From assembly GCA_037693485.1 (NCBI GenBank), contig CM075352.1, positions 69,318,001-69,382,000 on the forward strand: a stretch of 64,000 nt of DNA, read 5' to 3'. Source of the stretch: Kitagawia praeruptora (lineage: Eukaryota > Streptophyta > Magnoliopsida > Apiales > Apiaceae). Below are positions 46,784 through 58,656 of this stretch, piece after piece (the first letter of the stretch is position 1; each line of letters begins with the position of its first letter). The position numbers were made by a program, and so were the translations under genes. The notes under the pieces were generated by a model. That model saw nothing but the letters and a program-made list of their open reading frames with translations, had not been told where the DNA came from and made no database searches.

Positions 46784-46788
46784 GGGAC

Positions 46789-47099
46789 GACATGACTATT
46801 TTTGAATATACAGATTAATAATTATAGTAAATAAAACGGTATTAACTGCTTTCGAAATTTTCCTTCTACTTATTATTTATATCGACAAAAACTAGATTAT
46901 TAAAGTGCGGAATAGGGGTCATGGGGGAGACATCGTTGGTTCCGATTCAACAAGATAAGGATATCTTCATTTTTCAAGCCTCCTTTATGAAATGACATGG
47001 AGCTGACACTATTATCGTTTGTGGTTAATTACACTACTTTCATTATAGTAATCGTGATTAATTAAGGACGTTCTTTAAATAAACTTTGTTTTAAAGTTC
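46789..47099. other. spacer, nothing recognised
   Basis: AT-rich flank of the copia-derived element. No gene, repeat or hairpin seen. Confidence 0.4.
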
Positions 47100-47698
47100 C
47101 GATTTTAGTTTGTATCTTCGGATTCTTGGTTTTCCTTTGGATCTAAGGTTTCTAAACCTTTTCGGATCTGCATCTGTTCTTAGTTTCTTAAAATTCGGAG
47201 CTCTGACTATTTCTCCATTTCCGACTAGCCACGGGATTTGTGAGTGGGTTCATCTTGTTTATTGGGGATTCGATTTTTCAGATCTAAGTTTGGAGCTGTT
47301 GTTTTTTTCTTATTTCTTCGATTTTTGTATTTTAATTATAATTTTTAAGTTCTTAATCTTCATCTTGTAATGCTTAGTTGTTTGGTTTTCTCGCTTGTAA
47401 TGCTGAGTTGTTTGGATTTTCTCTCCGTTTTGTGGGAGTTTGATTTTCTCTCCGGTTTGTGGGAGCGTGGATTTGGATTTAGTGATTCGAGGTGTTTTGG
47501 TTCTGCATTCAAGGTCGATAAGCTCAGACGGGTGTTGGGGATACAATTGTATATATCTCCGTCAAAATTCGCTTTAGGTCTCCTGTGGATGTCCGGCGAT
47601 TCAATTATGTTTGTTCTACTCGATATGAATTGTAGATGCCGTATGGCTTTGATTTATTGAATTTAATACACTTGTTATTCAAAAAAAAAAAAAAAAAA
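47100..47698 (+). mobile_element. 3' end of a LINE-type retroposon with poly-A tail
   Basis: The stretch ends TTTATTGAATTTAATACACT, then TGTTATTC and 17 A's (about 47682-47698), the usual finish of a plant LINE. Upstream text (TCCGGATTTGTGGGAG-like and GATCTAAGTTTGGAGC) looks like a 3' UTR; no RT motif is present. I found no matching target duplication, so the 5' limit is approximate. Confidence 0.5.
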
Positions 47699-48005
47699 TC
47701 TACCATTAAGCGAAAATAAATCTCTCTTTCTATTGCTCCAATCATGTTGCAAGCTTTTAGCAATATCTTTTGTGTGTATGGTTCTTTGCTGTAATTATGG
47801 TTAGAAAATGGAAAATTTAAGGCATATTTTTAATATATTCTTGATGTAATTTCTGAAAAATAATAAGTGGAGGTTATTCCTTGTAATGAGGACTTAAACT
47901 TTCATGTTTGGATCTAAGATATTTTCTTAGTATAATCCATAAATAAATTAAGTTGAAAGAAGGATGTTTGTTGATTTATTTTAACAGGAAATCAGACTTT
48001 ATTTG

Positions 48006-48717
48006 TTACAGCAGTATACTGAGGATCAGTACTTGGATTAAGTCCTGATGGACATAAAATCCTGCCGGTACCGAATCCTGATAGGCATCAGATCCTGATG
48101 TTGACCAATCCTGATGGACATAATGCTGATGCTTCTGTAACTGAAAAATAAATCCTGACGCTATTATATGCAATTAAATCAGAATCTTTAATTTCCTTTT
48201 ATGGAGCATTAGTTACGTTTTATTTTTGGTATATATACATACAGAATATAACGTTGAAAATGAGAGATACGTCCTAAGGATAGAAAACCCTAGCAGCTTT
48301 CTTCTTTCTCTGCTCTCTCAATACATACAGACTATATACATAGATAGTTCTCAGGCGAACTGAGGTGTTGATCGCTGTTGTTCTCTCCGCTTCTATGACC
48401 GGTTTGTTCTGTACTGTTTTATCCTGAAAGTGATATTGCTGCAACCCAACACAGCGTAAGTGGGGCAATAATTTCTTCAAGAACAGTCAAGTCCTCTCGA
48501 AGGATTTGGCGACTCAACTGTTCTATCTTTTATCAGTACTTGCTAAAGCTTTTGTGATAGATAAGTTTTCTTGCTTTTCTCGTTAATTACAATCTCTAAT
48601 TATATTCTTGTTTATGCTTTCGTAATTTGTTTTGTTAATTGGTTAATGATTATATACCTATTCTTGTTTAATATATATCACTGCCTCATTGTTGCTGTAG
48701 TTTAATTATATCTAACA
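48006..48717 (+). repeat. probable solo copia LTR
   Basis: Contains repeated ATCCTGATGGACAT words, a TATA-like GGTATATATACATACAG (about 48227), a leader-like CT-rich part, and the LTR-type end TATATCTAACA at 48717. No primer site follows, so it is a solo LTR or remnant. The start at TGTTACAG is uncertain and no clean target duplication was found. Confidence 0.4.
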
Positions 48718-49131
48718 ATTATGAAGAACAACTCAAATTTGTACTTATTTTTAATGGCTCCCTCTCCTACGGCTACGGTTCGAGCCGCCCTGCCATTTTG
48801 CGATGACCAACTCAAGTTAAAGTTGTTGCGATTATAAAAAAACTCGTTTGTAATCAAAGCATATGAATCATTTTTGAATTTCGAAACACTCCACCACCTA
48901 TCCATATAACCTCTCTCAATCACCTATTTACAGAATCGATGCTATTGGTCAAGAACATATATGTCGACATTTGATAGAATCGATGCTATTGGTCAAGGAC
49001 ATATGTATCAGTTCTAAGAACAATCGACGCAAATTGAATATATTTTAGGTGACGACATTTTTAATAACCGACTCTTGACAATCCTTATGTGCCATAATAA
49101 AGTAGTTCTAGCATTGTCGTTTTAATGGACT
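48718..49131. other. spacer with a 29-bp direct repeat
   Basis: AGAATCGATGCTATTGGTCA plus the next nine bases occurs at about 48935 and again at about 48976 with one change. Nothing else recognised. Confidence 0.45.
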
Positions 49132-49134
49132 TTA

Positions 49135-49527
49135 GAGCATCTTCAACCAAAACAAACTTGTTAGCTAAATCCTAGTTGGCACTTCATATAGCTAATCCAT
49201 ATACATAATTACTTTCTCCAACCAAAATCTGTTAGCAATAAAAATTTTAGATAACCTTACTTGGTCTTCTATATTTGTTGATCCACTACCATTATCTATA
49301 AATGGTCACATCATCTCCCTCCAACTTTATATTAATATTTTCACTTTTCATATCCAACTCATCTCCCTCCAATAATTATAATAATAAAATATTATTTTTG
49401 AAATATAGCTAACAAATATAGCTAACAACATTGGAGCAAAATCACTTTTTCATCATCTATAATAAAGCTAATTATTATTATATATTATTTTAGCTAACCA
49501 ATTTACCTAATAGTATTGGAGATGCTC
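49135..49527. mobile_element. Tourist-like (PIF/Harbinger) MITE, copy 1
   Basis: Inverted ends GAGCATCTTCAACC and complement of TTGGAGATGCTC, with the 3-bp target TTA on both sides (49132-49134 and 49528-49530). 393 bp, AT-rich, no coding potential. The right-hand TTA is shared with the next element. Confidence 0.85.
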
Positions 49528-49530
49528 TTA

Positions 49531-50204
49531 GAGCATCTCCAAGGGTGATAGTCATAATTGTTAGCTAAAATTATAAAAATAGATGATTATATAAAATTTG
49601 TTGAACCTGTAAACCTGTGTGCTCCAGTGGTATTTAGCTATAACGGTTAGTTATATTTAAAAATATGACATTTTATTATTTTTCAAATTCTAACAATTAT
49701 ATTTCTAGATATTATTTATTTATTGTGGATAAAACTCATAACTAAACTTTTTCTAACTTCAATAAAATAAAATTTTTGTATAAATATGTATATTAAATAA
49801 TTAATTTAAATAACTTTATTATTTAAAAATATGTTATTTTATTAATTTAAATTACTTTATTATTTAAAAATATGTTATTTTATTATTTTTAAATTCAATA
49901 AAATAAAAATTTTATACAAGGATATACTTTATTTGATTAAATAAAATAGTTTTAATAATTAAAATAATTTAGAATGAAGTTAATTGAATAAATGTATAGA
50001 TGTACTAGCAGGAAGGAAAGCCAATGACGTGGAAAATTATAGATGATCATGAATGGATCAACAAATATAGAAGACATGTAACCTGTTATCTAAAATTATT
50101 CCTAACAGCTGGGTGTGTTGGAGAAGCCCATTTTTTACATATTAGGTATAAATGAAAGTCACATAGAATTTTTTGCTAACAGATGATCCGGATTGGAGAT
50201 GCTC
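49531..50204. mobile_element. Tourist-like (PIF/Harbinger) MITE, copy 2
   Basis: Starts GAGCATCTCCAAGGG and ends ATTGGAGATGCTC, with TTA at 49528-49530 and 50205-50207. It shares ends and interior words (TTAGCTAA, ACAAATATAG) with copy 1 but is longer (674 bp). Confidence 0.85.
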
Positions 50205-50207
50205 TTA

Positions 50208-50970
50208 TAAGCCAATATTTATTGCATCGTTTTTATATACTACGTCCAATAACCTATACCTAAAACTTATTTTGATCGATGTTAGAAGCCTATTTTATAC
50301 TACTAATATACCCCGGTAATAAAATGTCCAAATAGAAGGGAAAGAGGACAACTAAGCAAAAAGGAAAAGAAAATGGATAAGGTCAAATGATTAACACTAA
50401 ACACGAAAACACCATTTAATGTTCTGATGATCGCTTTGAATTACCATTAAAAGAAGGATTTACATAAATTTACTGAGCCATACATATTTGAATTCGAGAT
50501 AAGAAAATTTACAAAATTTATAATTTTATTATTGAATACATGGGGAAATGGGGAATGTACCACTCTCATTGAAAAAAGTTGTTCTTCTTCTTATCACCTT
50601 ACTCCTGTTAAATACTCCGTAATTCGTGCATTAAAAAACATGCTTCTCTGTTGGGAAAGATCGTGACACTATCAGACATATGTCCAAAGTATAGTTATAT
50701 AAATCATTTGCACAGTCACAAAGCTAACCTTTCAGTATGTGAAAGTCTGTATAATATAAAAACAACGTTAAAAGTGGAGATTATTGCACTATTGGGCCTA
50801 TCTTTTGGGCCAAAAGCAGTCCGATATTGACAGGCAATTCGAATATGTGGTTCTCTTAGGCCTAAAGAAACCCATCTGGCCCTCCCTTGTTTCATTATTT
50901 GCTCATAGCCTCATATACTTGATAGGAACGCTCTACCTTCGGGATTTTAAGTTTTACTAACACACTACGT
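50208..50970. other. spacer, nothing recognised
   Basis: AT-rich, no ORF of note, no repeat boundaries seen. Confidence 0.4.
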
Positions 50971-50979
50971 ATTATTGAT

Positions 50980-51334
50980 GGGGTTGGGGTCCGGTCTGAT
51001 GCAAACGTATGCACCAGATTGCTTATGGAACATACGGTAACGATCCAACGGTTCTGATTTAAAAAAAAAATACATCGTACCGCAACAAGTTTCCGCGATA
51101 CGGAGAAATTACAAAAATGTCCTTACTGTTCACGTACCGCAGAAACTTTCTGCGGTACGGTGAACAGTAGATTTTCGATGTGAAAACAGGGGGCATTTTG
51201 GTAATTGCCTCGTATCGCGGAAACTTGTTGCGGTACGATGAATTTTTTTTTTTTAAATCAGGTTAATCCAACGGCTCTAGAACCGTATGTTCCATAAACA
51301 GTCTGGTGCATACGTTTGCACCAGATCGTTTACC
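50980..51334. mobile_element. Mutator-type hairpin MITE (355 bp)
   Basis: The 9-bp target duplication is ATTATTGAT (50971-50979 and 51335-51343). Near-terminal inverted repeats share GCAAACGTATGCACCAGA and TTATGGAACATACGGT. The GC-rich centre has nested palindromes (CGTACCGCAGAAACTTTCTG and its complement). The word GGCATTTTGGTAATT near its right end also occurs near the right end of the MITE at 4006-4400. Confidence 0.9.
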
Positions 51335-51552
51335 ATTATTGATAGTCGTTAAGGTATATATGTCATCTTGCCCTGCAAAATACACTACACACAATTTACG
51401 TTTCAAAAAAACAAAAAAGCTAGGCACAATATGAAAATTTGGCGATTGAGTTTATATTTGGATACACTGAAATTAAAATTTCATATCATATTTGAGTTAC
51501 TGTAGTAAAGTATGCGATACAAAGTTATATGAAATAAATTAATAAATAAATG

Positions 51553-51744
51553 TTTTTTTTTGATAATCCGGTGTCCGGGCCAGTTTGCGCGCACCTCGAC
51601 TAATCCGGAGGGCATACTAGCACACTCATACCCCGAGCATGATAGCCACTTAATCCCGGAACGTCCGAGAGAATCGAACTCGTGACCTCAAGGCAGCAAA
51701 CCTTAAGCGCCACTGTCCGACCATCTGAGACACCCCGTGGGGGT
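51553..51744 (-). mobile_element. tRNA-derived SINE (192 bp)
   Basis: On the minus strand it begins CCCCCACGGGGTGTCTCAGA and has an A-box-like region (CAGATGGTCGGACAGTGG). A B box, GGTCACGAGTTCGATTCTC, follows. It ends CCGGACACCGGATTATC plus an A tail (plus-strand T run at 51553-51561). The target duplication TAAATAAATG occurs at 51543-51552 and 51745-51754. Transcribed by RNA polymerase III and moved by LINE enzymes. Confidence 0.9.
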
Positions 51745-51929
51745 TAAATAAATGTTTTATAAACTATATAATAGTAATATTAATAATATTTATATATAAT
51801 ATCTATATAAAAATTACAATCTTGTTATATTAAAAATAAAGATCTAGAACATGCCAAATTATTATCGTAAAGGAGTTTAAAACTTATAGAAGGAATATAT
51901 ATTAGTAAATTGATATTACAAAATTAATA

Positions 51930-53606
51930 TGATACTGCTATAATTTTGATGATAACAAACAACAATACAAAAGGTTTGTTATTAGATATAAAACTGCATG
52001 TTATTTATGTATGCACTAACTTGTTTCTACAGGGTATTTTAGCTTGGTGATTGACAAGTCAGTAAGCCAAAATCAGAGTCTTTATACAGTTTGGCAAACC
52101 ATTTGCATAGAGATACAAAACAATCAATAAGCCATTTGTCAACTCTCCATAAATACCAGAATTGCGGAAATTGTGGAGATTTTACAAGATTGACTTCTAA
52201 TCAGTTTTAAAGATCGTTTAAATATATAATATGTATATTATATATATGTGGACTCATTTTAAATCAATCCTTATCTACAAAAAACCTCTTTCTAAATTAT
52301 AGGAGTTTGTTTCGCTTAAAACTCTCTTTCTTATTCAAATTACTCTATTCGATTTTTTACTCATATATTGTTTAGAAGAACAGGTCTTATAACTCAGTAT
52401 CGGGTTAATTATCAACTGGGTTATTTCACTTAAATATATCAAAAGGGTCACCAATTTTATTTCGATATCATTTGAATCATTAAATTCATAATAAATATCA
52501 AATTGATAACTCTATATATATGTTTTCGATAAATAAAAGTAAACTTTTATTAATTTTGCACATTTTTCTTGATTGCTACAGCAACCAAATGACTAATTGT
52601 TAAACAACATATTAAATGAATAACAATTATTCATTTGGTTGTAGTAGCATTCAAGAAAAATGTGCGTAATCAAAAAAAGTTTACTTTTATTTTTCGAATA
52701 CATATTTAGAATTATCAATATTATATTTTTTATAACTTTAATGATTCAAATGATATCGAAATGAAATTGGACCCCTTTAATATATTGAAGTGAAATAAGT
52801 GACCCAGTTGATAATTAACCCCACTATGTATCTCTCATCCTTCTTCTATTAAACGTTCACATTAACGTTATAAACGACTCTAACGAATTTGAACATTGAA
52901 TTGGATTAAACCTTTGTAAATTGTTGGTTTAGTTTATGACCGTTTAATATAATGTTTTATATACTTCTTCTTGTGTGAGTTTTCGGTTGTTGAAAATCCA
53001 AGTACAACAAGAACAAAACAACTCAATGGTTTTACCTCGCAAAATCTTTTAGTCGATTCTCTTTGAGCTCATTTATATATTATATTCGTATTATTTATTT
53101 AAAGAATGTGTATTTTGAGTTTTAACTCTATTTAATTGTATTGTTCAGATTGTAATCAGTTTAGTTGTTGGATACTTGACTTGTAATAATAGGGTTTGGT
53201 GAATTGTACTAGAGAAGTATACTAGGATAGTGTAACTTAGAGAGCAAATTTTGAAACAGGCCTATTCAGCAAGCCATTTGTAGTAACAGCTGAGAAGTAG
53301 GGTGATATATTATTGTATTTTGTAATTGTTTCATTATTGATCAATAATATATTCTCTTACCAGGTTGGTAAGGGACCAGTACGTAGATCATAGGAAATTA
53401 GGGGTCGAACCTGGCTAAATGATCTTTGTGTTCTTTATTTTCCATGCACTTTACTTACTACCCGTGCAATTAGCTTATCGTTTACATTCAGCATACCATT
53501 TGTATCTGCATAAATTGAAATGAGTAATCTATTTCTGTTAATTATTAAAATTGGACATAATTAATCATTTACATCTATTTACCCCTTTCTAGGTGTGCAT
53601 TTTCCA
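51930..53606 (+). repeat. solo copia (SIRE-like) LTR interrupted by a hairpin MITE
   Basis: Starts TGATACTGCTATAATTTTGA and ends GGTGTGCATTTTCCA. Both sides carry TTAATA (51924-51929 and 53607-53612). No primer site or polypurine tract adjoins, so it is a solo LTR. The late part (ACCAGGTTGGTAAGGGACCA, ATGATCTTTGTGTTCTTTA) is typical of SIRE LTRs. Without the MITE it is about 1.26 kb. Confidence 0.75.
52402..52821. mobile_element. 420-bp hairpin MITE inside the solo LTR
   Basis: GGGTTAATTATCAACTGGGT at the left matches the complement of the right end, and inverted similarity continues inward for nearly half the element (for example CACATTTTTCTTGA at 52560). The target duplication is unclear; CAGTAT and CACTAT flank it. 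The GGGTTAA ends resemble the MITE at 37612. Confidence 0.8.
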
Positions 53607-53699
53607 TTAATATACTACAAAATTAAATCTATTATGCATCCTTTATATATATTATATGCTAACATGGCTTTCCTTGCCATTTAGTAATTTACTAAAATA

Positions 53700-54130
53700 C
53701 CCTACCATTTAGTAATTTACTAAAATACCCTCAACTTTTATAAATATATTAAAAATAATATTGTTGACATGGATTGAACCCATGACCTCTTGCTAAGAAT
53801 CAATTTCATGGCCACACCATGACCATTAAGCTAGAAGCCCACTTCATGCAAATTTTGGAACTCATCCACTAGATTCTTAAATAGTTCTTAATTTTTCATT
53901 TTATTTAACACTTACCTACCATTTAGTAATTTACTTAAATAGCTCTCAACTTTTATAAATATATTAAAAATAATATTGTTGACAAGTATTGAACCCATGA
54001 CCTCTTGCTAAGAATCAATTTCATGGCCACATCATGACATTATGCTAGAAGTCCACTTCATGCAAATTTTGGAACTCATCCACTAGATTCTTAAATAGTT
54101 CTTAATTCTTCATTTTATTTAACACTTATT
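53700..54130 (-). repeat. tandem duplication (224 bp) of a tRNA-derived, SINE-like unit
   Basis: ACCATTTAGTAATTTACT starts at 53704 and again at 53928. Each copy holds, on the minus strand, an A-box-like TAGCTTAATGGTCATGG and a B-box-like GGTCATGGGTTCAATCC about 40 bases further on. Copy 1 keeps both; copy 2 has a changed TAGCATAATG and GGTTCAATAC. No poly-A tail or target duplication is clear. Confidence 0.55.
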
Positions 54131-54133
54131 TTA

Positions 54134-55693
54134 GAAATAATTTTAAAAAAAACAAATGAAATAATGTCTCTTTTCATTTATTATAGGTCAAAATGCAGCC
54201 AATTTAGTAATTCATTTATATTTATGTTAAAAAAATATTTTTATTAGGAATAAATTTTATAATCCTCCCTATGATACAAACAACTTAAATTTATGCACAC
54301 AACCACTACACCATAACAATTTCTGATACTTACTTTAAAAATACATTTTCAAAGAACCTGCTTCCTAGATTTTCCTTGAATTTTTTTAATTTATGCATGA
54401 CAAAATTATCAAAAATATATTTCCATCTCATTTAATTAAAATTAATATTATTATTATTATTATTATTTAAACTATTATTATTATTATATTTTCATGAAAT
54501 TTTAAAATTAAAAAGTATTCTTTTTGTATTAGGTATGTGATACAAAAATACGATACAAATTCACATTGTACACGAAATGACATAAATTCAAATTTTTATT
54601 TCTGGTATATGTATAGTAGTATTTTTTGGTGAAATCATAAATCATAATATTTATTCATGTTTGTTATGCTCATGACAAATATAGAATAAATTCACTTGGT
54701 ATACGTACAGACGAGAATTTTATCCATCCCGTTCGATCGCGATCCAATCCCTTTTCCACGCGGGTTGGGGATTGCGAAAATTTTTCTGTCAATATGAGAA
54801 ATATGAAATATTATAAAATAAAAATTCGGGGGATGAGAATGGGATCGAGGTTTAAGGTATCCCGACCTATCCCCTATTCACGTTCTCAGCCAATTATCGG
54901 GGATTAAAGGAATATTTTATTTACTAGATTATTAAAGATCAATACAATTTAAAATTTTAAAATTTTGGTAAATTTAAAATTTCATAAAAAAATAACAAAA
55001 TAAAATTTTAATTTTAATAATTTTAGTTATATCTTTCATCATTTATTGTAAAAATATAATTTGAATCGCCATTTATGATATAATAATAATATTTATCATG
55101 ATTTATCAAATTATTTTTATTATAAAATATATTAAGGAATTATAAATTTCAATTAAAAAAATAAGAATCCTTAATTTCTCGTGGGGATCCTCGTTCCCCT
55201 TTCGGTGTAGTAAAATAATCCTCATTTAGGGATCGATAAGGGTTCAATGATTATGTTCGAAATTTTAATTAAAAATAATATTTCAATTTTTTTTTTGAAA
55301 AAAAATCACGATTTCTCCGGGGATCCTCATTCCCGTTCGGGACAGTAATCTGAGAGCAAAATAATTTTTGTTCAGGAACCGAGACAGGTTCAATGATAAT
55401 GTTCGAATTCGGGGATCGTTATGGGTATAACACTGTTCGATCCTAAATTGACCTCATGCCACTCCCAGGTACACAAAATAACATAAATTCATTACTATCA
55501 AATTTGGACATCTGGATATAAAAAAACGCTCATTGCAAACATTTATATCTCAATTAAATACTAACAAAAGAGTAGGTACATCATTGTTTTTGCCAACTTA
55601 AAAATAAATGGTAATAAAACTAAATAGTTGATAATAATATGTTAATCTAAACTATTGATAAATATTAGATGAGTTTAATTAAAATTTAAAAAT
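54134..55693. other. AT-rich stretch with a degenerate GGGGATC-rich repeat relic
   Basis: 54440-54480 is a short TTA microsatellite. From about 54700 to 55440 words such as CGGGGATCCTCGTTCCC and TTCAATGATTATGTTCGAA recur (near 55185-55270 and 55318-55410), suggesting an old MITE or its tandem relic. No gene recognised. Confidence 0.4.
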
Positions 55694-55695
55694 TA

Positions 55696-55987
55696 CTCCC
55701 TCCGTCCCTCATGGTTGTTTACATGAGGAATGGACACTGAGACCAAGAAAATGTGTAAAAAATGAGTAAAGTTAGATGAAAAGTGGGTAAAGTGGTGGGA
55801 CCTATTAATATTTAATTATAGATTTGAGATAGTGGAGGAAAGTAGTGGGTGTAATAGTGTTTTTTATTGTTAAATATATGAGATAGTGGGTGTAATAGTG
55901 GGAGAAACTTACTATTTTTGGAATGTAAAGAAATTAGAGGGACACCCCAAAATAGTAACTGTAAAGAAATAAGAGGGACACAGGGAG
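55696..55987. mobile_element. Stowaway (Tc1/mariner) MITE, 292 bp
   Basis: Starts CTCCCTCCGTCCC and ends GGACACAGGGAG, with TA target sites (55694-55695 and 55988-55989). A classic Stowaway terminus; no coding potential. Confidence 0.92.
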
Positions 55988-55989
55988 TA

Positions 55990-56815
55990 TAATGTTAACA
56001 GAAAAATATTCGAAAGAAGTAAATGTATGAGATTATTGTACGAGAGATTTGGCAATTAAAGATTTTTTATACCTAATTAGCTCATAATCATATAGTGATA
56101 ATTTCATACGAATATGTGCATGTAAAATTATTATAGTTAAAATGCAGGTCATGCATTACACGACTATCAAGCTATAATAATAATTTCACTTTTAAAAGTC
56201 TAAGATAAAAGTGTTTTAACAACTACAAAAGAAAATTATTATCGAAAAAAATTTTTGTTTTGAAATTAGAATTATTGTTCTTTGAAATTATAATACAATA
56301 TTATTTTTATCTATACTATGAATATGTCATGAAAATAAGATATGCATTCACGTGGTACACAAGACAACACGTGAGTTTTTTAACCATCGAAATAGGACAT
56401 ATGATATAGAATATACGGAAACACGACATAATTTTTTGGTCTTATCAAAGGAACTAAATTTATGACCTCTAAATACAAATTGAGTTAAATTCACAACTAC
56501 AGAATAAGTTATCTCTTTTTTAGTTTTTGTTTATATTTTATTTTAAATTACTTTTATTAAATATAATTAATATTTGATTGTTGGGGCTTGATACCTTAAC
56601 CTAAAATTATTGTCTACAAAAGTTGCAATTGTGAAAAATAAATTTTTTTGCTAAAGCAATTTTTTTTAAAAAAAATTTGTTGTTGGAAAATTGGTTTTAG
56701 ATTTACTAAGCTGTTTTGAACCAAGTTTTCTACAAAAAAATTGTTGTTGTGGTCTTCAATATCAATACCAAATCAAACAAACCTTCAATGTGATTGATAC
56801 TATGTACAGTATATA
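55990..56815. other. AT-rich spacer, nothing recognised
   Basis: No gene. Words like CGTGGTACACAAGACAACAC also occur in variant form near 54570, 55470 and 57990, hinting at an old dispersed repeat without readable ends. Confidence 0.35.
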
Positions 56816-57946
56816 TCTATATTAAAAAAATCAGAATTAGCTGATATGTTAGATTTGGACTATACGAGTTATCGATTAAATAAATGAATAAAATGCATAG
56901 TTAAATTATAATATAGTATCATAAACAAGATTATATATACTAAATAAAGATGTAAAATTATATATGACTACCTATAACATAATGATCGATTAGTGATATT
57001 TTAATACTGTATAAACTATAATTTTTTTTCACTGTAGTACAACATACATTTTAGTTGATTTTTTCTAATAATAATCCGATTTGTGCTATTGTTGCCATAA
57101 TACATCTTCTACCAAATATGTAATGATCCACATATCTCCTCTTGCTGGTTTACTATTACTAATGGAAATTAACTAAATAGCATATCATTATCGTGATAAT
57201 CTTTTAAAAAAACTGCTAGAAAATAGACTAAACGACACATTATTGTTGCAATAGTACTTGACCACTAATGAGTACTCCCTCAGTCCCGTTCAAATCTTTA
57301 CTATATATTTTTATACAAAAAAAAGAAAATTTTAAAAATAAGTTATGGAACTATCCTTAAAAGACACCTTAAAATGCGTGCCAGAAAGTGTAAAAAGAAA
57401 GGTAAAGAATTGATTGGGATGGAGGGAGTAACTTTTATGTATAATTATTATCAATCATTCATCTTACATTCAACGAGTACTATTTACAAATATGATACAT
57501 AGGTCAGTCTTGAGAAATTGAAAGTTCAAGTGAATTTGAATTTTGTACTCTAACTAAAAATCAAAATCACATACATATCATTTATTTTTCGACACTTCTT
57601 ATATCTCAAACCGTTTTTAGTGCTACCATGAACAAAATGTGCCCAAATATCATTTTTGTGCCTCTACGTACTTTTAAATTTTTTTATTTATTAGAAAATA
57701 TGTGCCCCTAAATTATATCATCTTCTCGGTGCCACATTGCATGATCGGCTTAATCTAAGCTCTATATGATATTCAAAATATAGAATTCAGTAATATTTCA
57801 AAATTTGAACGGTTACCAATTATTGACCTTAAATAAATCAAACCATAGAATAGATTGAAAAGAAGATATGACAGACTCAAATATGATTTGCGAAAAATTA
57901 TGCAACTTAGATTGTGGCCCGTGCCTTGCACGGGCTTTCATGCTAG
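56816..57946 (+). mobile_element. candidate non-autonomous Helitron
   Basis: The 3' end is convincing: a stem GCCCGTGCCTTGCACGGGC (57917-57935), seven bases, then CTAG at 57943-57946 and a T. Helitrons end in a short hairpin followed by CTRR and insert between A and T. The 5' end TCTATATTAAAA at 56816, preceded by A, is a plausible terminus but not unique in AT-rich DNA. It carries a Stowaway and no Rep/helicase ORF. Confidence 0.5.
57275..57428. mobile_element. Stowaway MITE, 154 bp
   Basis: Starts CTCCCTCAGTCCCGTTCAAA and ends TGGGATGGAGGGAG, with TA at 57273-57274 and 57429-57430. Inverted homology extends to GTAAAG(A). Confidence 0.92.
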
Positions 57947-57947
57947 T

Positions 57948-58379
57948 TTCATATAAAACACAACACGAATTCACATACTCAACATGAAACAACATAAGTC
58001 GTAAATATTTATTATCGATTTTGAATTTTGACTTTTGGTACATAAAAATACAAAAATACATTATGAGATACTATTTTCAAAATTATTACAAACACAAGAA
58101 AGACTTTCTCCTATCTTATCCTAATTTTTTTTCTCGAACTTCAGTTATAGACATTTTTTTTACAAGAATTATGGACATTTTTATATGTGCGATTTAAGCA
58201 CAAATTTATCTACAAAAAATAATTGAAAAAAGTGAGGTGCCTAGAATAAGAAAATTAAAGACAGATAATCTGACTAAACCACTTCAGTTCATCTAATTTA
58301 GTCCACAAATGTCATTGATATAATGTGAATGATAACGAGAATATTAAAAGAGCTACTCGACAACACATATATATATATA
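57948..58379. other. spacer, nothing recognised
   Basis: AT-rich, ending in an (AT)n run at about 58365-58380. No supported gene. Confidence 0.35.
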
Positions 58380-58656
58380 TAGGCTATTATTCTATAGAGG
58401 ACCTCCTTATATAGATAATATGAGAGAATCAATCTAAAGCATTTATTTTCATTTATTTCTTAGGGCCCGCCATGGGCACCTTCACAAAAAAGTCTTATAA
58501 TTCTACTCTCTATCTATTTATAAAAAAAATTACAAAAAAAAAAATTAAAAAAAATATTTTTTTTTTAAAAAAAATGATGAAAAGGCAACAGTTTTTTTTA
58601 ATTTTTTTTAAAAAAATTTTAATTTTAATTTTTCTGATAAATGGATAGAGGATAGA

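Noticed and set aside
47999..48717. Complete LTR with defined target duplication
   Set aside because: The right end (CTAACA) is convincing, but no TGTTAG start or clean 5-bp duplication was found, so only a probable solo LTR is reported.
51553..51744. tRNA gene
   Set aside because: The A and B boxes belong to a SINE with A tail and target duplication; no cloverleaf could be drawn.
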